This document shows positions 34,780 to 46,941 of a stretch of 64,000 nucleotides of DNA, in pieces. Positions within the stretch are counted from its first letter, which is position 1, and each line of letters begins with the position of its first letter. Source of the DNA: Gonatopus flavifemur (lineage: Eukaryota > Arthropoda > Insecta > Hymenoptera > Dryinidae). The notes beneath the pieces are model-generated. The model did no database searches. It worked only from the letters and a program-made list of their open reading frames with translations, and was not told the origin of the DNA. The stretch lies in the NCBI GenBank assembly GCA_018340375.1, contig JAFFJZ010000001.1, positions 12,914,001-12,978,000 on the forward strand, written 5' to 3'. Both the position numbers and the translations under genes were made by a program.

Positions 34780-35516
34780 CCCAATCAGAAAAAACCGAAG
34801 TATGCCAATGTTGACAACAGGCGGAGTACAGTGCCAATATTGGGCCCCCAAGAGTCGGCTAGCGCGTACGGATTTAGTACTGGCTACATAGAAATACAGT
34901 ACTATACCAGTACTGATACACCAGTACTGAAAGTTTGATTTCGACCAAGTATTGATACAGTACTATGTCAGTACTGAAACACCAGTACTGAAAGCTTGAT
35001 GTCGACCAAGTACTGATACAATACTATGCCAGTACTGATACACCAGTACTGAAAGCTTGATGTCGAGCAAGTACTGATACAATACAGGCACTGCAGTGAT
35101 TGCAAATAGGAAATCACCCAATTAGAAAAAACCGAAGTATGCCAATGTTGACAACAGGCAGAGTACAGTGCCAATATTGGGCCCCCAAGAGTCAGCTAGC
35201 ACGTACCCAGTATGGAAAAGCGTTATCATTTCGGCCAAATGCCAGTACTGTTGCAGTACAGACCACCAGTACCCCACCAGTCTTAGCCGGTACTGGCGCA
35301 GTACAGCGCTAGTTGTGGAATTCTGATTGGGCGTATTGCGCCGGTACTGAAGACCATTACCGGTTACCAGTACTGTGCCAGTACCAAGTACCCAGTACGG
35401 AAAAGCGTTATCATTTCGGACAAATCCCAGTACTGCTGCAGTGCAGACCGCCAGTACCCCGCCAGTGTTAGCCGGTACTGGCGCAGTACTGCGCCAGTTG
35501 TTAAATTCTGATTGGG
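34780..35516. mobile_element. Non-autonomous element, CCCAATCAGAA termini, CCAGTACTGG-type array
   Basis: CCCAATCAGAA at the left and TTCTGATTGGG at the right form a perfect 11-bp pair, flanked by TT (34778-34779, 35517-35518). Removing the element and one TT restores the mariner frame (QHVDEVKEL), confirming the boundaries. The interior is an array of CAGTACTG words, with a 60-bp direct duplication (34803 and 35142 onward) and a second duplication (35211 and 35388 onward). Confidence 0.92.
35117..35331. mobile_element. Inner unit of the same CCCAATCAGAA family
   Basis: CCCAATTAGAA at 35117 and TTCTGATTGGG at 35321-35331 delimit a 215-bp unit inside the 737-bp element. It starts and ends like the outer one, and its left part repeats the outer left sequence. 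This is either a self-insertion or a tandem duplication. Confidence 0.65.
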
Positions 35517-36049
35517 TTCATCGACGTGTTGGTCATCTGTTGACGTCGATGGTCGTCCGGAGCGCTCCAAGTCATTAACACGTTCTCGACCCTCTTTGAT
35601 GTTTTTGTACCACTTATAAACATTTTTCTGCGACATGGTAGAATCACCAAAGGCCTTCCGCAACATCCTCAAAGTTTCCGCAGCCGAAATTTCATTCCGC
35701 AAACAAAATTTGATTGCACTTCTCTGCTCAATTAAATCAGACATTGTAAAAATCGAAAAATGCACTCTTGGTCGTTTGGTAAACACAAGCGTAAATGTAT
35801 TACTGATAATGACATTGACATGAAATTTGGCACAGATGTCATTAACAGTCCTGCCAACTTGAGAAAAAAAACTAGCCTGAAAAGTCAAGCCCACGAAGTT
35901 TAAATTAAAAATTCACCTTACTTTTTGCCCACAGTGGTAAGTAAGATGCGCGGGTTCGATCCCTGCAACCTCAAGGATCGAGATAAAGTAAACTTCGTAG
36001 GAGAGCGAGAGCCAGAGGCAAACAGGGGGGGGGGGAGAGACGTTAGAAT

Positions 36050-36320
36050 TTTTGTGTGAATACATTCAAGTTTCTTCCAAGACATTTTTATGAATGTTTC
36101 AAGGCATCTTTAAGAAATCTTGAAGGGCTCTCTAAGATTTCTTAATCTCTTCTTAAAGATATCTTTCAGAAGTCTCTGAGACATCTTTCAGAAATCAATT
36201 CATGTTGCATAAGAGATCTTTTCGAATACGCAAAGATATCTTTCAGAAAATGCTTCAAGACTTCTCGTACTTTTGGAAGATATCTTTCAGGATTCTGAAA
36301 GATATCTTTGTGCCTGTTTG
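36050..36320. repeat. AAGATATC-type array fragment
   Basis: Words such as AAAGATATCTTTCAGAA recur several times. The right side ends near CCTGTTTGGG (about 36315-36324), a possible diverged terminus. Confidence 0.5.
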
Positions 36321-36324
36321 GGAA

Positions 36325-36900
36325 TTCAGTCGGATTCAAGAGGGTCAATCGAAAAGCCTCAACTGTGGATTGAAGATAGATCGGAATGAAAAGAGATGTT
36401 AATCTTCGAAAGAATCGATTCCTTTTAATGAAGAATAAGTAACCTTTCTTTGAAAAAATATCGATCCTGTGTCAGAACGATATCACTAATCGAAATCATT
36501 TATGTTTGGAATTTAATCCTAAATCAACGCATAAAAAGATATGTGTTTCTTTCGAAGTCATGAGATTTGGCATGATCTGTTGATTTTCATCGGAATTTTC
36601 CGTAATATTTATCCAATGGAATCAATGGAATAATTGGGAGAGTTACAAGACTCCGAAAGCCTTGCATGAAACACAAAGATGAAAACAATCAATCGATGGA
36701 TTATAAATTTCTCTAGACCCCAACGGATTCAAATACCAAAACTGACACCAAAACCAAAAACCATTGCCCTCGTTTTGCACCGAGTTATCACTCTAAACAT
36801 TTTGAATTGGAGTACAGTTACACCGAATTGCCATCGAGACCACTCCAAATTTCTACCGGGGAGACACCAAAAGATTTTGGTGTGAAAAAATTTGAAAATA
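36325..36900. other. Unassigned stretch
   Basis: No gene recognised. Confidence 0.35.
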
Positions 36901-36904
36901 ATCC

Positions 36905-37500
36905 ATCCCAAGTGTGTATTAACGGTGGGCCTAATTTAAGCCCAGGATGAATGCCCATGCCGCCCAGCGTGTGGCCAAGCTGGGCAGACAAAAGGAGCCA
37001 ATCCTGAGATGATAACAACGTTCCCGAGGATTGGTAACACCATGGGCCTAGTATGAACCCAAACTAGGCAATCAATACTGTTCCTTCCTTTTTTTTTGAA
37101 ATTGGAAAATTGCTTTGAATTCTACCCCAGCGGGCATGAATTTCAGCCTCACTTTGGCCCAGTCTTGGGGCTAGTGTTGAGCCCCATCGTGCCTATATGG
37201 GCCCAAGACTGGACCAAAGTGAGACAAAAATTCATACACGCTGAGGATTGTACGCACATGCTCGGGATATGAATTCACCTCAATCTTGACCTAACGCTGG
37301 TCCAAATTGAGGCCAAGTTCAAATGTGCCCGCACTAAGATTCATTATTTCCATTTTTTACCAACCATAATTGTATGGGAAAGCACAACAGGGCCAAGATT
37401 GAGCCAATATGGGCCCCATCGGCATTCCCCAATACTGGGTTAAAGAGGATGGACCCAGCCTGGGGCCCATTGTCATTATAGGTAATACACGCTTGGGAAG
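36905..37500. repeat. GGCCCA-rich repeat with internal hairpin
   Basis: An inverted repeat spans about 37130-37252: GGGCATGAATTTC, CTCACTTTGG and CCCAGTCTTGG face CCAAGACTGG, CCAAAGTGAG and ATTCAT. Surrounding sequence is rich in GGGCCTA/TTGGGCC words. Resembles the R1 family in style, but ends were not resolved. Confidence 0.55.
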
Positions 37501-38424
37501 TTAAATTGGTGGTTATTACTTGAATAGCACTGACAAATTTACACACAAAAAACACGTCACAGCATTTCCATTAGGGGATTAGTGTTGAATCGAACTCTCG
37601 AATGAGTTCCTACCGCCCTAATAAAAATAAATCTCTGCATTTCTCTACATTTTGTTTATCGTCAGTTTACTATCTGACAGGAATGAAAAGAAATGAAGAG
37701 ATGTCTGTCAGATGTAGGGCGTTTTGAGAGAAATGCGGAGACCGATTTATTAGGGTGTATTATTTACTGCTGCAGTTGAACCATTTGAATTTTTGTCACG
37801 GGGTGAATATCAATCGTTTCGGTTAGTAGAGAATTTACCTGATCAGGAACACCTATCAAATTCTATTATCAAAAAGCTTTCATCGTGTGAGAGTGAGTGA
37901 TTTTTTGCCTTATCCCATGATTTTCAATAGTAGGTTTGTGTTTTCAATAACAGGGTTTGATAGGAGTTGATCATGAGAGTCATTGTGAGATATCTTCAAT
38001 CTGAATTTTGATTCGAAGAATATTGATTCAATATTGTTAGAAAATTTCTGATACAGAAATATAATCCATTCCGGTAGAATATTTTTCATCGAATTCACTC
38101 GGGGTTTTCATCATTGACAGGTCAATTGAAAAGGTCTTTAATGTTATTGATGTGGAATTTCCAATACAAAAACATACCCGATGAGAAAAATTTGGTCAAA
38201 GCCATGTCAAAATTTAGCCACTGAAAAACGCTATTTCGAATTAACTGGTAATTGAGCGGTTCTTGATGAGACTTTGATGGCAGTTTGAATCAGTCAAGAT
38301 GACATCAAAGTGACATCAAACCAGTCAATTTTCAGTCAAGTGACTTTATCTCACAGAGTAATTTATTTATTCCTATGGAATCTTTTTTCATCGGACTCAA
38401 TCACATTTTTTAACGACGAACCAC
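37501..38424. other. Unassigned stretch
   Basis: A facing pair near 37613-37650 and 37720-37765 (CCCTAATAAAAATAAATC / GATTTATTAGGG) may bound a ~150-bp MITE. A TGACATCAAA duplication lies near 38300. Nothing else recognised. Confidence 0.4.
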
Positions 38425-38800
38425 CCATATAAAAAATTTTAAGTTCCGCCAATGCTGACAATAGAATATAGCTTGGCGGAATGTTGACAGCCAAGGCTTG
38501 GCGATCTATAAATATTCAATATTGATTAACAACAATTATAATGTTTCATCGATATCGGTGTTCAACGAATTTAGGTTGTCAGCCTACCATTGATTCATAA
38601 TTCAGCCAGGCTTGGCGCTCATCCTTGGTCCAACATTGACCGAACGATAGATTCTATTGAAAGTGAGGGTCATTTGAAACGTGGTTGAATGGTCTAGTCT
38701 AGATGAAAATTAGTTTTGAATGTAGCGCCGATCATTGGTAATAGCATGGCTCAGTATTGGCATGATGCTTAATTTTAACTTTTGATGGCTGAATTGCTAG
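38425..38800 (+). repeat. Interspersed repeat, inverted partner at 47672-48063
   Basis: Shares CCGATATCGGTGTTCAAC, AATAGAATATAGCTTGGCG, TCCTTGGTCCAACATTG and CGATAGATTCTATTG with the second copy in opposite orientation. Partial relatives occur near 16150-16270 and 62165-62335. No coding capacity. Confidence 0.75.
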
Positions 38801-41484
38801 CTAAGTTTTCCCGAAATCCTTGAGGAAGGTACGAGATTCAGAATCTCTCAGATAATAGGATTTTCTTCACAATCAATACGGCAAAGTGGAGAATTGGGCA
38901 ATCTCCTATCTTTCTCACGATGCAAAGAAGAGTTTCGAAAGTATTCAAAGCAGGTGGTTTCATGTATTAAAACTTTCTTTCGCGAAGAATTTCTTCAAAC
39001 CTGGACTCATCGGATATTTTCAATATCATAAAAATGAACATCGGAAGATATTAATATAATTTGGAACAAAATGTTGATACTTAAAGTCATTATCATCAAC
39101 GATTCATTGAAAATGTACAATAGTACCTTTTGCGTGTTAGCCAACAGAATACCCAATGAAAATAATTTAAAAAAGAAGCGTGACCGAGAAAGGCGTGGCA
39201 ACTCTTAATTACTGTTCAAACAGGAGTCATCTCCGCCTACTAAAGTATAACCCATCATAATCTCTCGAAGCTCCCACAGTTCTCCCCTTCTATCTCATTT
39301 TACTCTTCTCTTTTTGCCTCTTATTTTCGACCCATTCACTCTACGTTTACATATACATATATATTTGTGCGTGTTTGTACGGAGTTTAGAGATGGTTATA
39401 ACGCGAAATTCGGCAACATCCGAACGAACAGAGCCATAGCTGGTCAACGAGCCAACCAAGCCACTGGTAAATTACACGTTTGTTTTAAGGTTAACCTTTG
39501 CCACCCTCGCTAACCTTACAACCGTGCACCCTATGCTCCAGAGATCCGCCTTTTTCTTGATTTATCGTTCCACGATGCATGTAATTGTATATCAGATCCA
39601 CTTCTGCTCCATTTGATTTGTTTTTGATTTTAAACAATTCTTCCAAAAGGGGAAGAAAAATTAACGCCACGTCAAGATAAGGCATCTAATTGAACGTAAA
39701 CGAATTTTCTCTGTAGGAAAAAAGGTGCGAAATTGAAAGGAATTTCATGCCCATACAACACGGAAGTTCAAAAAGAATTTTTAAGAATTTCTAATGAATT
39801 CTCCAAATCCCAATTGACCTGTTCATAAACCCTTCCTGAACCGATGCGCTGTGTAAGTGAATAGTTTGAAATAACAATTTCAAATCGCACAACTATAATG
39901 CAGAAAAATAGAAAATTAATAACAACGACTATTCATGTGTCGAAGAATATTCTCAAGACAAATTATGTTTTACCGAGATTCAATACAAATTTGCACAGTC
40001 TCATAAGATTAATGACTGTATTCGATTGGTGCTTTCCCTAGCAAACTACCTTGTGAAATGATGACAAATATCAGACACCCGTTCTTGTGATTTTATTGAT
40101 TCTCCAGGGATATTGGAAAGGACCTCCGCAATGGCACTGAATAAATTGAATGCATTCAACAACATCGGTCCTTTGTCAGAATATTCCTGAGGTATCCAGG
40201 TGGAATGTTTTTCCGCTTAATATATTTTCAGAAATGTGGTTTGTGTGAATTACCACCGTTGTTGCGGTGTGGAAAACGATTTGGAATTGAATAAACTATC
40301 TTAATATGCTAATGATAATTTTGAACAGTTTGATCGAATGAAAAGTTATCGATTGTCAAATGACGTATAAAGAATGATATCGGAGGAAATAAAAACCGTT
40401 TGAATCGGTCACCATCGCTGGCACTGCTGAATCAAATATTGGAATCACCAACAACGGTTTGCTTTGACAAGGATATGTCGTGTAATTTAATATACCCAGC
40501 AGGACTATAGGAGAGAGAAGGAGGCGTTCAATGGTATGCGAGGAAGGCGACGTTCACAAAAGGAATGAATTCGTCAAAGCCGAACAGTGAAATATTTGTC
40601 AACAATGATGAAGGGAAGAATCCTACGCTCCACTGAACATGTATTATGCAATGGTTAATTTTAATCTAGAAGTGTAAGATTGCGATTCTTATTAATATTT
40701 TCTTAAATATGTTGGTATTGTCATTTTTCGTAAGATAAAAGAGGTGATCAAATTCAGCTGCGCTAATTCTAGCCCCCGACCTCCTCTCTCGAGTTTATAT
40801 AAAATTTCAACAAGATTCTAAAGGTTCATATGAATTCTTTCGTAAATTTGGATAAGGTTTTATGAAAAAGGGTAATCTCTCGTACACTTGGTATGAATAT
40901 TAATGAACACGAGGGCACAACCGGTTAATCGATTTATGAGAAATATCGATTGCCTTCAAGTTGAAGCGTGTGAAAATTTATCACTATTTATTCAAATTTT
41001 TCTTCCGGCATTTAAATACAATGTCGACCGGTAGAGCAATTTAATGAATACTATCCACAGAATCCCTGCTCACGCTTACTGTGTGAGAAATTCTTTGACT
41101 CCCTCTTTGACTGACAAATTTGCAACATAATCTCCACAGGTGGCAAACGATCATTCGTCTGGACTGAGGTCTTTCATTTGTCTCTTTTTTTTTGTTTATC
41201 TTCATTATCATTATTATTAGTACCAAGCTTTTGCTCATTACAAAAATATGCTCCGGAATAAAATATATTGAACGTTGAATGAATGTCATGAATTCGAAAC
41301 TGTTTCGTGTTGTTTAATCTCGTCGAATATTTCAGAGAGAATGTTGTATAAACAATAATTAAGTGTATTACGTGAAGAAATATTGTCACAATATAAAATT
41401 CAATATGTCTTCGCAAATTGACGAATTCTGTGGGGTTCTATGCATCATCGATTCTAACTTTCTGCTTCTATGAATCCAACCAAA
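38801..41484. other. Mostly unique sequence, no gene recognised
   Basis: No exon or repeat family assigned. The frames present are short and lack family resemblance. Confidence 0.4.
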
Positions 41485-42866
41485 CCCTGGTAGAAATCTC
41501 CACCAGTAAACCATGGGAAACCAATCAGTTCATCCTTTTTACTGGTGAGGCACTAATCGGGAAAACTTGACAGTAACTAGTGAAGGATGTAACGCTCTCA
41601 TCAACGAGGGACTAATCAGGAAAACTGGCGAGTAACTGATAAGGTACTTACCAGTACCTCATATGGCGTTTATTAATAATTGATAAGGCACTGAGCAGTG
41701 ACTGACGAGAAATTTGTCACACCGAGAGAAAAATTTACTGAAACAATAAAATATTTACTTGAATGGTAGGAATAAAATGCTTGGTTGATTTGAATGAAGT
41801 TTTGTTGAATCAACTATGTATTGTTTCAATCAAATCTTCAATCTTCAAAGTCTATAAAATATTCTGTCAATGAAAATAGATATTCAATTGTTTCCATGGA
41901 GTTTTATTGAAATTAACTAATTGTTTCATTGCGACTATTCAATTGAATATTTTATTGTTTCCGAAAATCTTTTCTCTCAGCGTAATAATTATCGCGTTCA
42001 TATGAACAGTACGAATTTAAAAGAATATCAGTGTTTAGAATCGCTAATTACTTTGTGTAAGATTATAAATATATAAAAAGATATTGTGCGGAAGAATACA
42101 TTTTTCTGTAGTTCATTGTTGAATCAACGAAGAGATTTATTTGAAACTGTTCAAATATCCGCTGTTCTTAGGAGCTGATTGAAAAGATGAAGGGTTACAA
42201 TATTTTTTCCATTATAATCAAGTATGCATTATATGAAATTTGTATAAAATCAAGTATGAATCGAATAAAATGTATGTGCTTTATATAATATAACGTAGTC
42301 CTCATATTATTTCAAATCAAAGATTGAAATAACACAGGAAACTAGGAATTTTTCAACATAAGAAATTTTCCACTTATTTTTTCTATTTTTCATGCCTTAT
42401 AATCTTCAAGAGTCCTTTTTATACATGGAATGATTGAGAGATGAACATTTTTCACAAAGTCTCGGTCTGATTTTCTTCCAATTTCGAAGTGAATTTAGCA
42501 AAAATAGTGCCATATTCAATAATTAGTGCGAATAATATGTATTTTGTGCATTTCATCAAGATAAAAAAGTTCATCTCTCTTCATTTCGTGTATACGCGGA
42601 GTGAAAAGTTGCAGTGATTGAACAGTTTCATTCCATTATTACTAATTAGTTCAACTTATCAAGTAATGATAAATAATTGCCTAGTTTTGCTCAATCAGTT
42701 CAACTTATCGAGTAGTGATGAGTAACTCACTAGTTTCACCTAACCAACGGTAATTGGATCAAACTTATCAGTTACTAACCAGCGCCTCGCTAGGTTTTCC
42801 CAATTAGTTTTCCCTCTTGAGTGCCTCATCAGTCATGATGAAGAACTTGTGACATTTCTACCAGGG
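41485..42866. mobile_element. Non-autonomous element, CCCTGGTAGAAAT termini
   Basis: CCCTGGTAGAAAT and ATTTCTACCAGGG form a perfect 13-bp pair 1.38 kb apart, flanked by AA on both sides (41483-41484, 42867-42868). Both subterminal regions are arrays of short words such as AACTGATAAG / CTTATCAGTT, CTCACTAGTT and GGGAAAACT, in mirrored order. A smaller MITE sits inside at about 41722-41984. No transposase is present. Confidence 0.75.
41722..41984. mobile_element. Nested MITE, CACCGAGAGAAAA termini
   Basis: CACCGAGAGAAAAATTTACT at the left faces ATCTTTTCTCTCAGCG at the right, with AACAATAAAATATT / AATATTTTATTGTT just inside. It lies within the CCCTGGTAG element. Confidence 0.75.
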
Positions 42867-42868
42867 AA

Positions 42869-44203
42869 ACGCCTTCACCCATTGAAAACTGATACTGATT
42901 GATTTGAACGGAAATGAGTGAGAATGATGTTTTGTACACAATTTTTTCAATGGGAAAACAAAGTGAAGAGCAACAGGATATTTGTCCACTTAGGAAGCAA
43001 ACATCCGAATAACGATGACGAATCTTCGTGACATTTAGGTGAATCTTCGTGACTAATCCAAAGTTTGTAGACGGTTGGGAAATATTGAATACGAAAAATT
43101 GAACGATAGCAAAGTTTGCAAATTTCAAGCCTTCGAAGAGCCCTCGAGGACTTTCAAAACCATAAAAGTAACACCGCAGAGGAGAAAAGCCACGAACCCT
43201 CCGAGAAATCACTTCATTACACGTTGAAACTACATAAGAGGAGATTCGAACAAAACGCAAGTCCAAACGACAGATTTGACAATAGAAACCGAAGCACGTG
43301 CTACGAGAAGTACGTTGCCGAAGAGAGCAAAACAGTCGTTGAGATATTCACATCGTCAACGATTCACGATCAAAGTAGGTGCAAGAAAAAAGCAAGTGAA
43401 GAGAAAAAAAAGAGAAAAGAAGTCTCCCCTATAAACGCTGTATTTCGCTGTTCCTCGAAGTCAAAGTCTTGTCCTTTCGATTTTTGCGCGCAACGCGAAG
43501 AGTCTTAAAAGGTGCTTTGAAAAGCATTGTTCGGCCAACTGGGAACAAAGGAGAAAGAGAAGCAGGCACCTGCGAGAGGCATCAAATTACTCTACACTCT
43601 ACCCTGATGATTTCATCCCCTCTATCGTATTTTGCGCGCCACCTTATTTGGTGCACACCTGAATGGAATCCACTGGGGGCTACTACTGCTTTTACTCCCC
43701 GCGATTTCCTTTCTCTTTCTCTCCCTCTCGTCCTTTGACTCTCCGGCTTCTTCTTTTTCGTTCCTTTCTGTGTAGTCGATCCTAATAATACGCGATTCCT
43801 CGATTCATTTTCTGTTAAGTTCATTGTGACTTTCTATGAGAACGGAAGTGCAAATTATAGGCTAGCGCTTGCTGTTGGAGATTTTTCTCACGATTGTAAT
43901 GTAATGTTCTGTTCTGTTCTGTTCTGTTCTGAGCTATTCTGTTGTCGGTGCAGGTTATGCACCACGTTGGAAGTATTCTTTTCGATACTAAATACGCTTG
44001 CACGTGTAAAAGAAGTCGGTTAGTACGATAAGAATAATGATGAGTTGAAATGTACGTTAATCGTGACGAAGAAGGGGCGTAAAGTGAGGAGTAAGACGTG
44101 GTTCGAGATTCTCTTTCACTCTTTTGTGATTGAGGAATTGGAGTGAATGCTTTTTGAATATCCTTGTCGAGGGAATGCAAATTAACAATGTTGGTTCTTT
44201 TCT
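42869..44203. other. Mostly unique sequence with a GTTCT microsatellite
   Basis: A run of about five GTTCT units is at 43907-43931. Open frames of 130-152 codons on both strands (43116-43508, 43821-44279) show no domain and are not called as genes. Confidence 0.45.
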
Positions 44204-44559
44204 CACGGAGAAAAAGGAATTCGCTACTTTTGCTGGGTTCCTTTTGCCAGAGCAGCAAATTTTTTTGCTGTGACAGCAAACTATTTGCTGTTCCAACAAT
44301 CTTGTTAGCTGCGACAGTGAATTTTTAGCTGTGGCAGCAAAAAATGTTGGCTATCCCAGTAAAATTTGTTTGCTATTCCGTATATAATACTGAAAATTTG
44401 CTGGAGGAGCAAACATTTTTTGCTGCCACAGCTAAAAAATTGCTGTCGTAGCTAACACGATTGCTGTTATAGCAAATTTTTAGCTAGGTCAGCAAAAAAT
44501 TTTGCTATTCTATATATAATACCTCGATTTGCTGCGTCAGCAAATTTTTTCTCTCCGTG
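44204..44559. mobile_element. MITE with CACGGAGA termini and TTTGCTG/CAGCAAA array (copy 1)
   Basis: CACGGAGAAAAA at the left and TTTTCTCTCCGTG at the right are flanked by CT on both sides (44202-44203, 44560-44561). The interior repeats GCTGTNNCAGCAAA-type palindromes about ten times in both orientations, with a duplicated TATATAATAC word. No protein. Related to 46942-47212 and 61111-61265. Confidence 0.85.
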
Positions 44560-45250
44560 CTGTAGGGAATATACTAGCTCTGTATTGGTATTTTATCGAG
44601 GTTTATGAAAATTAGATATTTTTTTTTGTAACAAAGGATTGACATGGGTATTGAAAATTATAATTTCAACTTCGTATTGTAGCATTCATTGTGTTCCTTT
44701 ATAACATTTGTGAAAAATGTTAAATTCCTGTTCGTAAGAGCATTATTTTGGTGCATAAAAAAATGAAAACGAAAAATGCATAAGATCTCTCAAATATCTT
44801 TGAGACGTTTGTCTGGTAATAACAAAAATACATTTCTAGAATTTCCATGTGATATTTACAAGGCAACTTTCACGCTGCAACAATGAAATCACAGTAACCG
44901 AAAGACAAGGGGAAATGTTTCAAAAAATTACTGTGGAACCTATGAAAATGAGTGAATTTTTAAACAGTATAAAGCTACATTCCCTAAAAATTTCACAGAA
45001 TGAATAATAATTTCAAAAAAATTCCAATTCCACTTGTCCTTTGATTACTGCAATTTCACAGTAATTTTTTATATTATCAATTTTCTCAATGCAGAATAAG
45101 AAATTTTAGGAGAGATGTCCAGAAAATATGTTTTAGAATTCTCTTAGATTTGTTGAACTTTTCTTGACGATTTCTCAAATGTTCTCAAGAAATAAGTGGT
45201 TGTACGTGGAAATACACGATGGTCCAGTGTTCATACGTCCCGATGGCCAG
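44560..45250. other. Unassigned stretch
   Basis: No gene recognised. A TTTCACAGTAA / TTACTGTG pair lies near 44890-45065. Confidence 0.35.
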
Positions 45251-45252
45251 CC

Positions 45253-45890
45253 CCCAACGAACACCGAAGGTCTTGAAAACATCTACAAGATATCGTTGGG
45301 AGGACATCTTTTAGATACATCGAAAAGATGTCTTTTAGGTATCTAAACGAGTCCACAAAAGAGATATCTTCAAGATATATCGAAATAATATCTCTTAGAC
45401 ATCTTCAAGAAATGTCAGAAACACGTCTTTGAGGTGTTTCGAAGAGACATCGTTTTAGATGTCGAATTAGCATAGTCTAAAAGACATCTTGAGAAAGTTT
45501 CTGAATGATACCTGTTACACATCCTAAAAATTATCTAAATAAGAAGGGCAAAAGTTACGCCATGTTCCTTTTTCAGAACTCATTAGTGAAAAAGACATCT
45601 CCAAGACATCTAAAACATATTGCGGAGATATTTGAAACGTATCTTGGAAAAATCTAAAACGTGTCTTAAATAAATCAAAAACATATTTTGAGGCATCTGA
45701 AAGATGTCTTTAACATATCTAAAACATATCTTTTGCATGACCTTTTGGAGATATCTAAAACTTGTTGAAATTTGTTGCATAAGACATCTTTTAGATGTCG
45801 AGAAGATATCTTCACGAAAGTCTTGCAAGACATTTTCCATGATTTTAAGACATATTGTAGATACTAATAGATGTCTTTTTGTTTGTTGGG
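45253..45890. mobile_element. Non-autonomous element, CCCAAC termini, AAGATATC-type array (copy 2, inverted)
   Basis: Ends CCCAACGAAC and GTTTGTTGGG. In reverse complement it aligns with the 810-1660 copy, sharing CTATTAGTA, ACTTTCGTGAAGATATCTT, GATGCCTCAAAATATGTTTT and CATGGCGT. The 1317-1554 insert is absent here, which supports that insertion being secondary. The target duplication is not clear. Confidence 0.78.
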
Positions 45891-46941
45891 CACTCGGCTG
45901 CATGACATTTGACTGGGATATCTTGTCAATATCTCTCAGTTATCTTTCAAAGTGTTCCGAAAGAATTCTTCCAAAATGTTTATTGGGTTGTAGTGAGATA
46001 TGGCGGTGTCCTGATGGAAATGATAGCTAAAACCGGAGAAAAAATTGTCAACAGGCTTTGAACGGTTTTTGTCCTGCAGAATCCGATCAAACTGTCAAAA
46101 ATTACCGAATTGGAATACCCTTCGAGGTCTGATAGGGAAATTTTTGCCATTGTTCGATTGGATTATCACAGTCTGTGAACCCCCCAGCCAGCACAAATGA
46201 TGAATTTGAATTCCTAAAGACTTCCCAAAGACCTCTTGAATAGTCTCCGTTATGCTACCAATGACAAATTCAATAAGAATTCAATGAATCCAAAACGTTT
46301 TGCCCGCGAAATTCATTATGAAATCTCGGTATGAGTTCTTTCTGAACATTAAGTTGTTCATCAAGAGTTCATTCTGAATTCAAAATATTCATAATATGAT
46401 TAGCAAAACGGAAGCTCTTTGCGGGAACTCTTGTGACATAGGGCCATTTTCTGGAATTTTTGTTAATTTCTCACCAACTATTGTGATTTGGTGATTTCGG
46501 GCGAAACTGGGTAGGAGATTTATCAGTTTCTGATCGGATTTCATGGGATAGAAACCCTTCACAGATTGAAAACAATTTTCGGTCCACTTTTGCCTGGTAC
46601 TTTCAGCACAGAAAAAATCCTACTGGAATAACAGTGTTCGAAAAATTTGTTCCGATAAAATAGCAAAAATCTGGTTGTTTCAGCCAAACGATTATTGGGA
46701 ATCAGCGAATTTCCCTGGAGTTTGCGTATTCACCATGTCTAATCGCTGCAACAGCTAGCGCTTCTTGACATGAGGAAGATATTCGCTAATTCCGTGAAAA
46801 TGTTTGTTGAATTGTAAACACAAAAATTCGCATGGGTTAGGTTTTAGCGCTGGAGAATGCCAATATAATTCATTGAAATTTTCACGGAGTTGTGCTGTAC
46901 AATCGCGATTTCTACAGTATTATTCAATCAACGTGCAGGAA
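45891..46941. other. Unassigned stretch
   Basis: No gene recognised; repeated GAATTCATT-like words near 46260-46400 only. Confidence 0.35.

Larger units (their letters stand above)
34004..35744 (-). pseudogene. Mariner DD34D transposase, interrupted by insertion and nonsense mutation
   Basis: The start is ATG at 35744 (MSDLIEQRSAIKFCLRN), followed by a helix-turn-helix region (FGDSTMSQKNVYKWYKN, GRPSTSTDDQHVDE). The frame is cut at 35516 by a foreign element and resumes at 34779 with VKELVLKNHRLTVRDL, through ISEGSVKTILKDHLGL and LVPKTL. Catalytic residues are present: Asp in GDETWIYAYDP, Asp in HHDNAPSH, and Asp in PPYSPDLALCDFWLF with 34 residues between the last two. A TGA at 34006-34004 stands where the deletion relative has TGG (KKRW), removing about 25 C-terminal residues. 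Cut-and-paste transposase by family; inactive here. Confidence 0.93.
33888..35937 (-). mobile_element. Mariner element, interrupted by a CCAGTACTGG-type element
   Basis: The ends CTACTGTGGGCAAAAAGTAA and its complement ending GCCCACAGTGG are flanked by TA (33886-33887, 35938-35939). Without the 737-bp insert and its duplicated TT, the element is about 1.31 kb, a normal mariner size. Its termini and protein show it is related to the deletion derivative at 3413-4311. Confidence 0.93.
33724..36040 (+). repeat. tRNA-like-containing interspersed repeat, copy B, split by a mariner
   Basis: 33724-33887 plus 35938-36040 aligns with the reverse complement of the copy at 52615-52920. Shared are TACACC...TGACA, ACTATGT.ATATTGACAATT, CAGGTCA (A-box region), then GGGTTCGA and CCGAAATAAAGTGAAATTT-like sequence. 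The mariner at 33888-35937 is inserted in the anticodon-arm equivalent at a TA. Whether this is a true SINE is uncertain, because about 140 bp of sequence precedes the tRNA-like part in both copies. Confidence 0.75.

Noticed and set aside
34004..34837. A 277-residue protein starting at 34837
   Set aside because: The first ~20 residues come from the inserted CCCAATCAGAA element; the true transposase start is at 35744.
43116..43508. 130-codon plus-strand frame rich in Lys/Glu/Ser
   Set aside because: No domain, repeat or start context recognised, and an open frame overlaps it on the other strand; chance cannot be excluded.
43821..44279. 152-codon minus-strand frame
   Set aside because: It overlaps the GTTCT microsatellite and runs into a MITE; no family resemblance.
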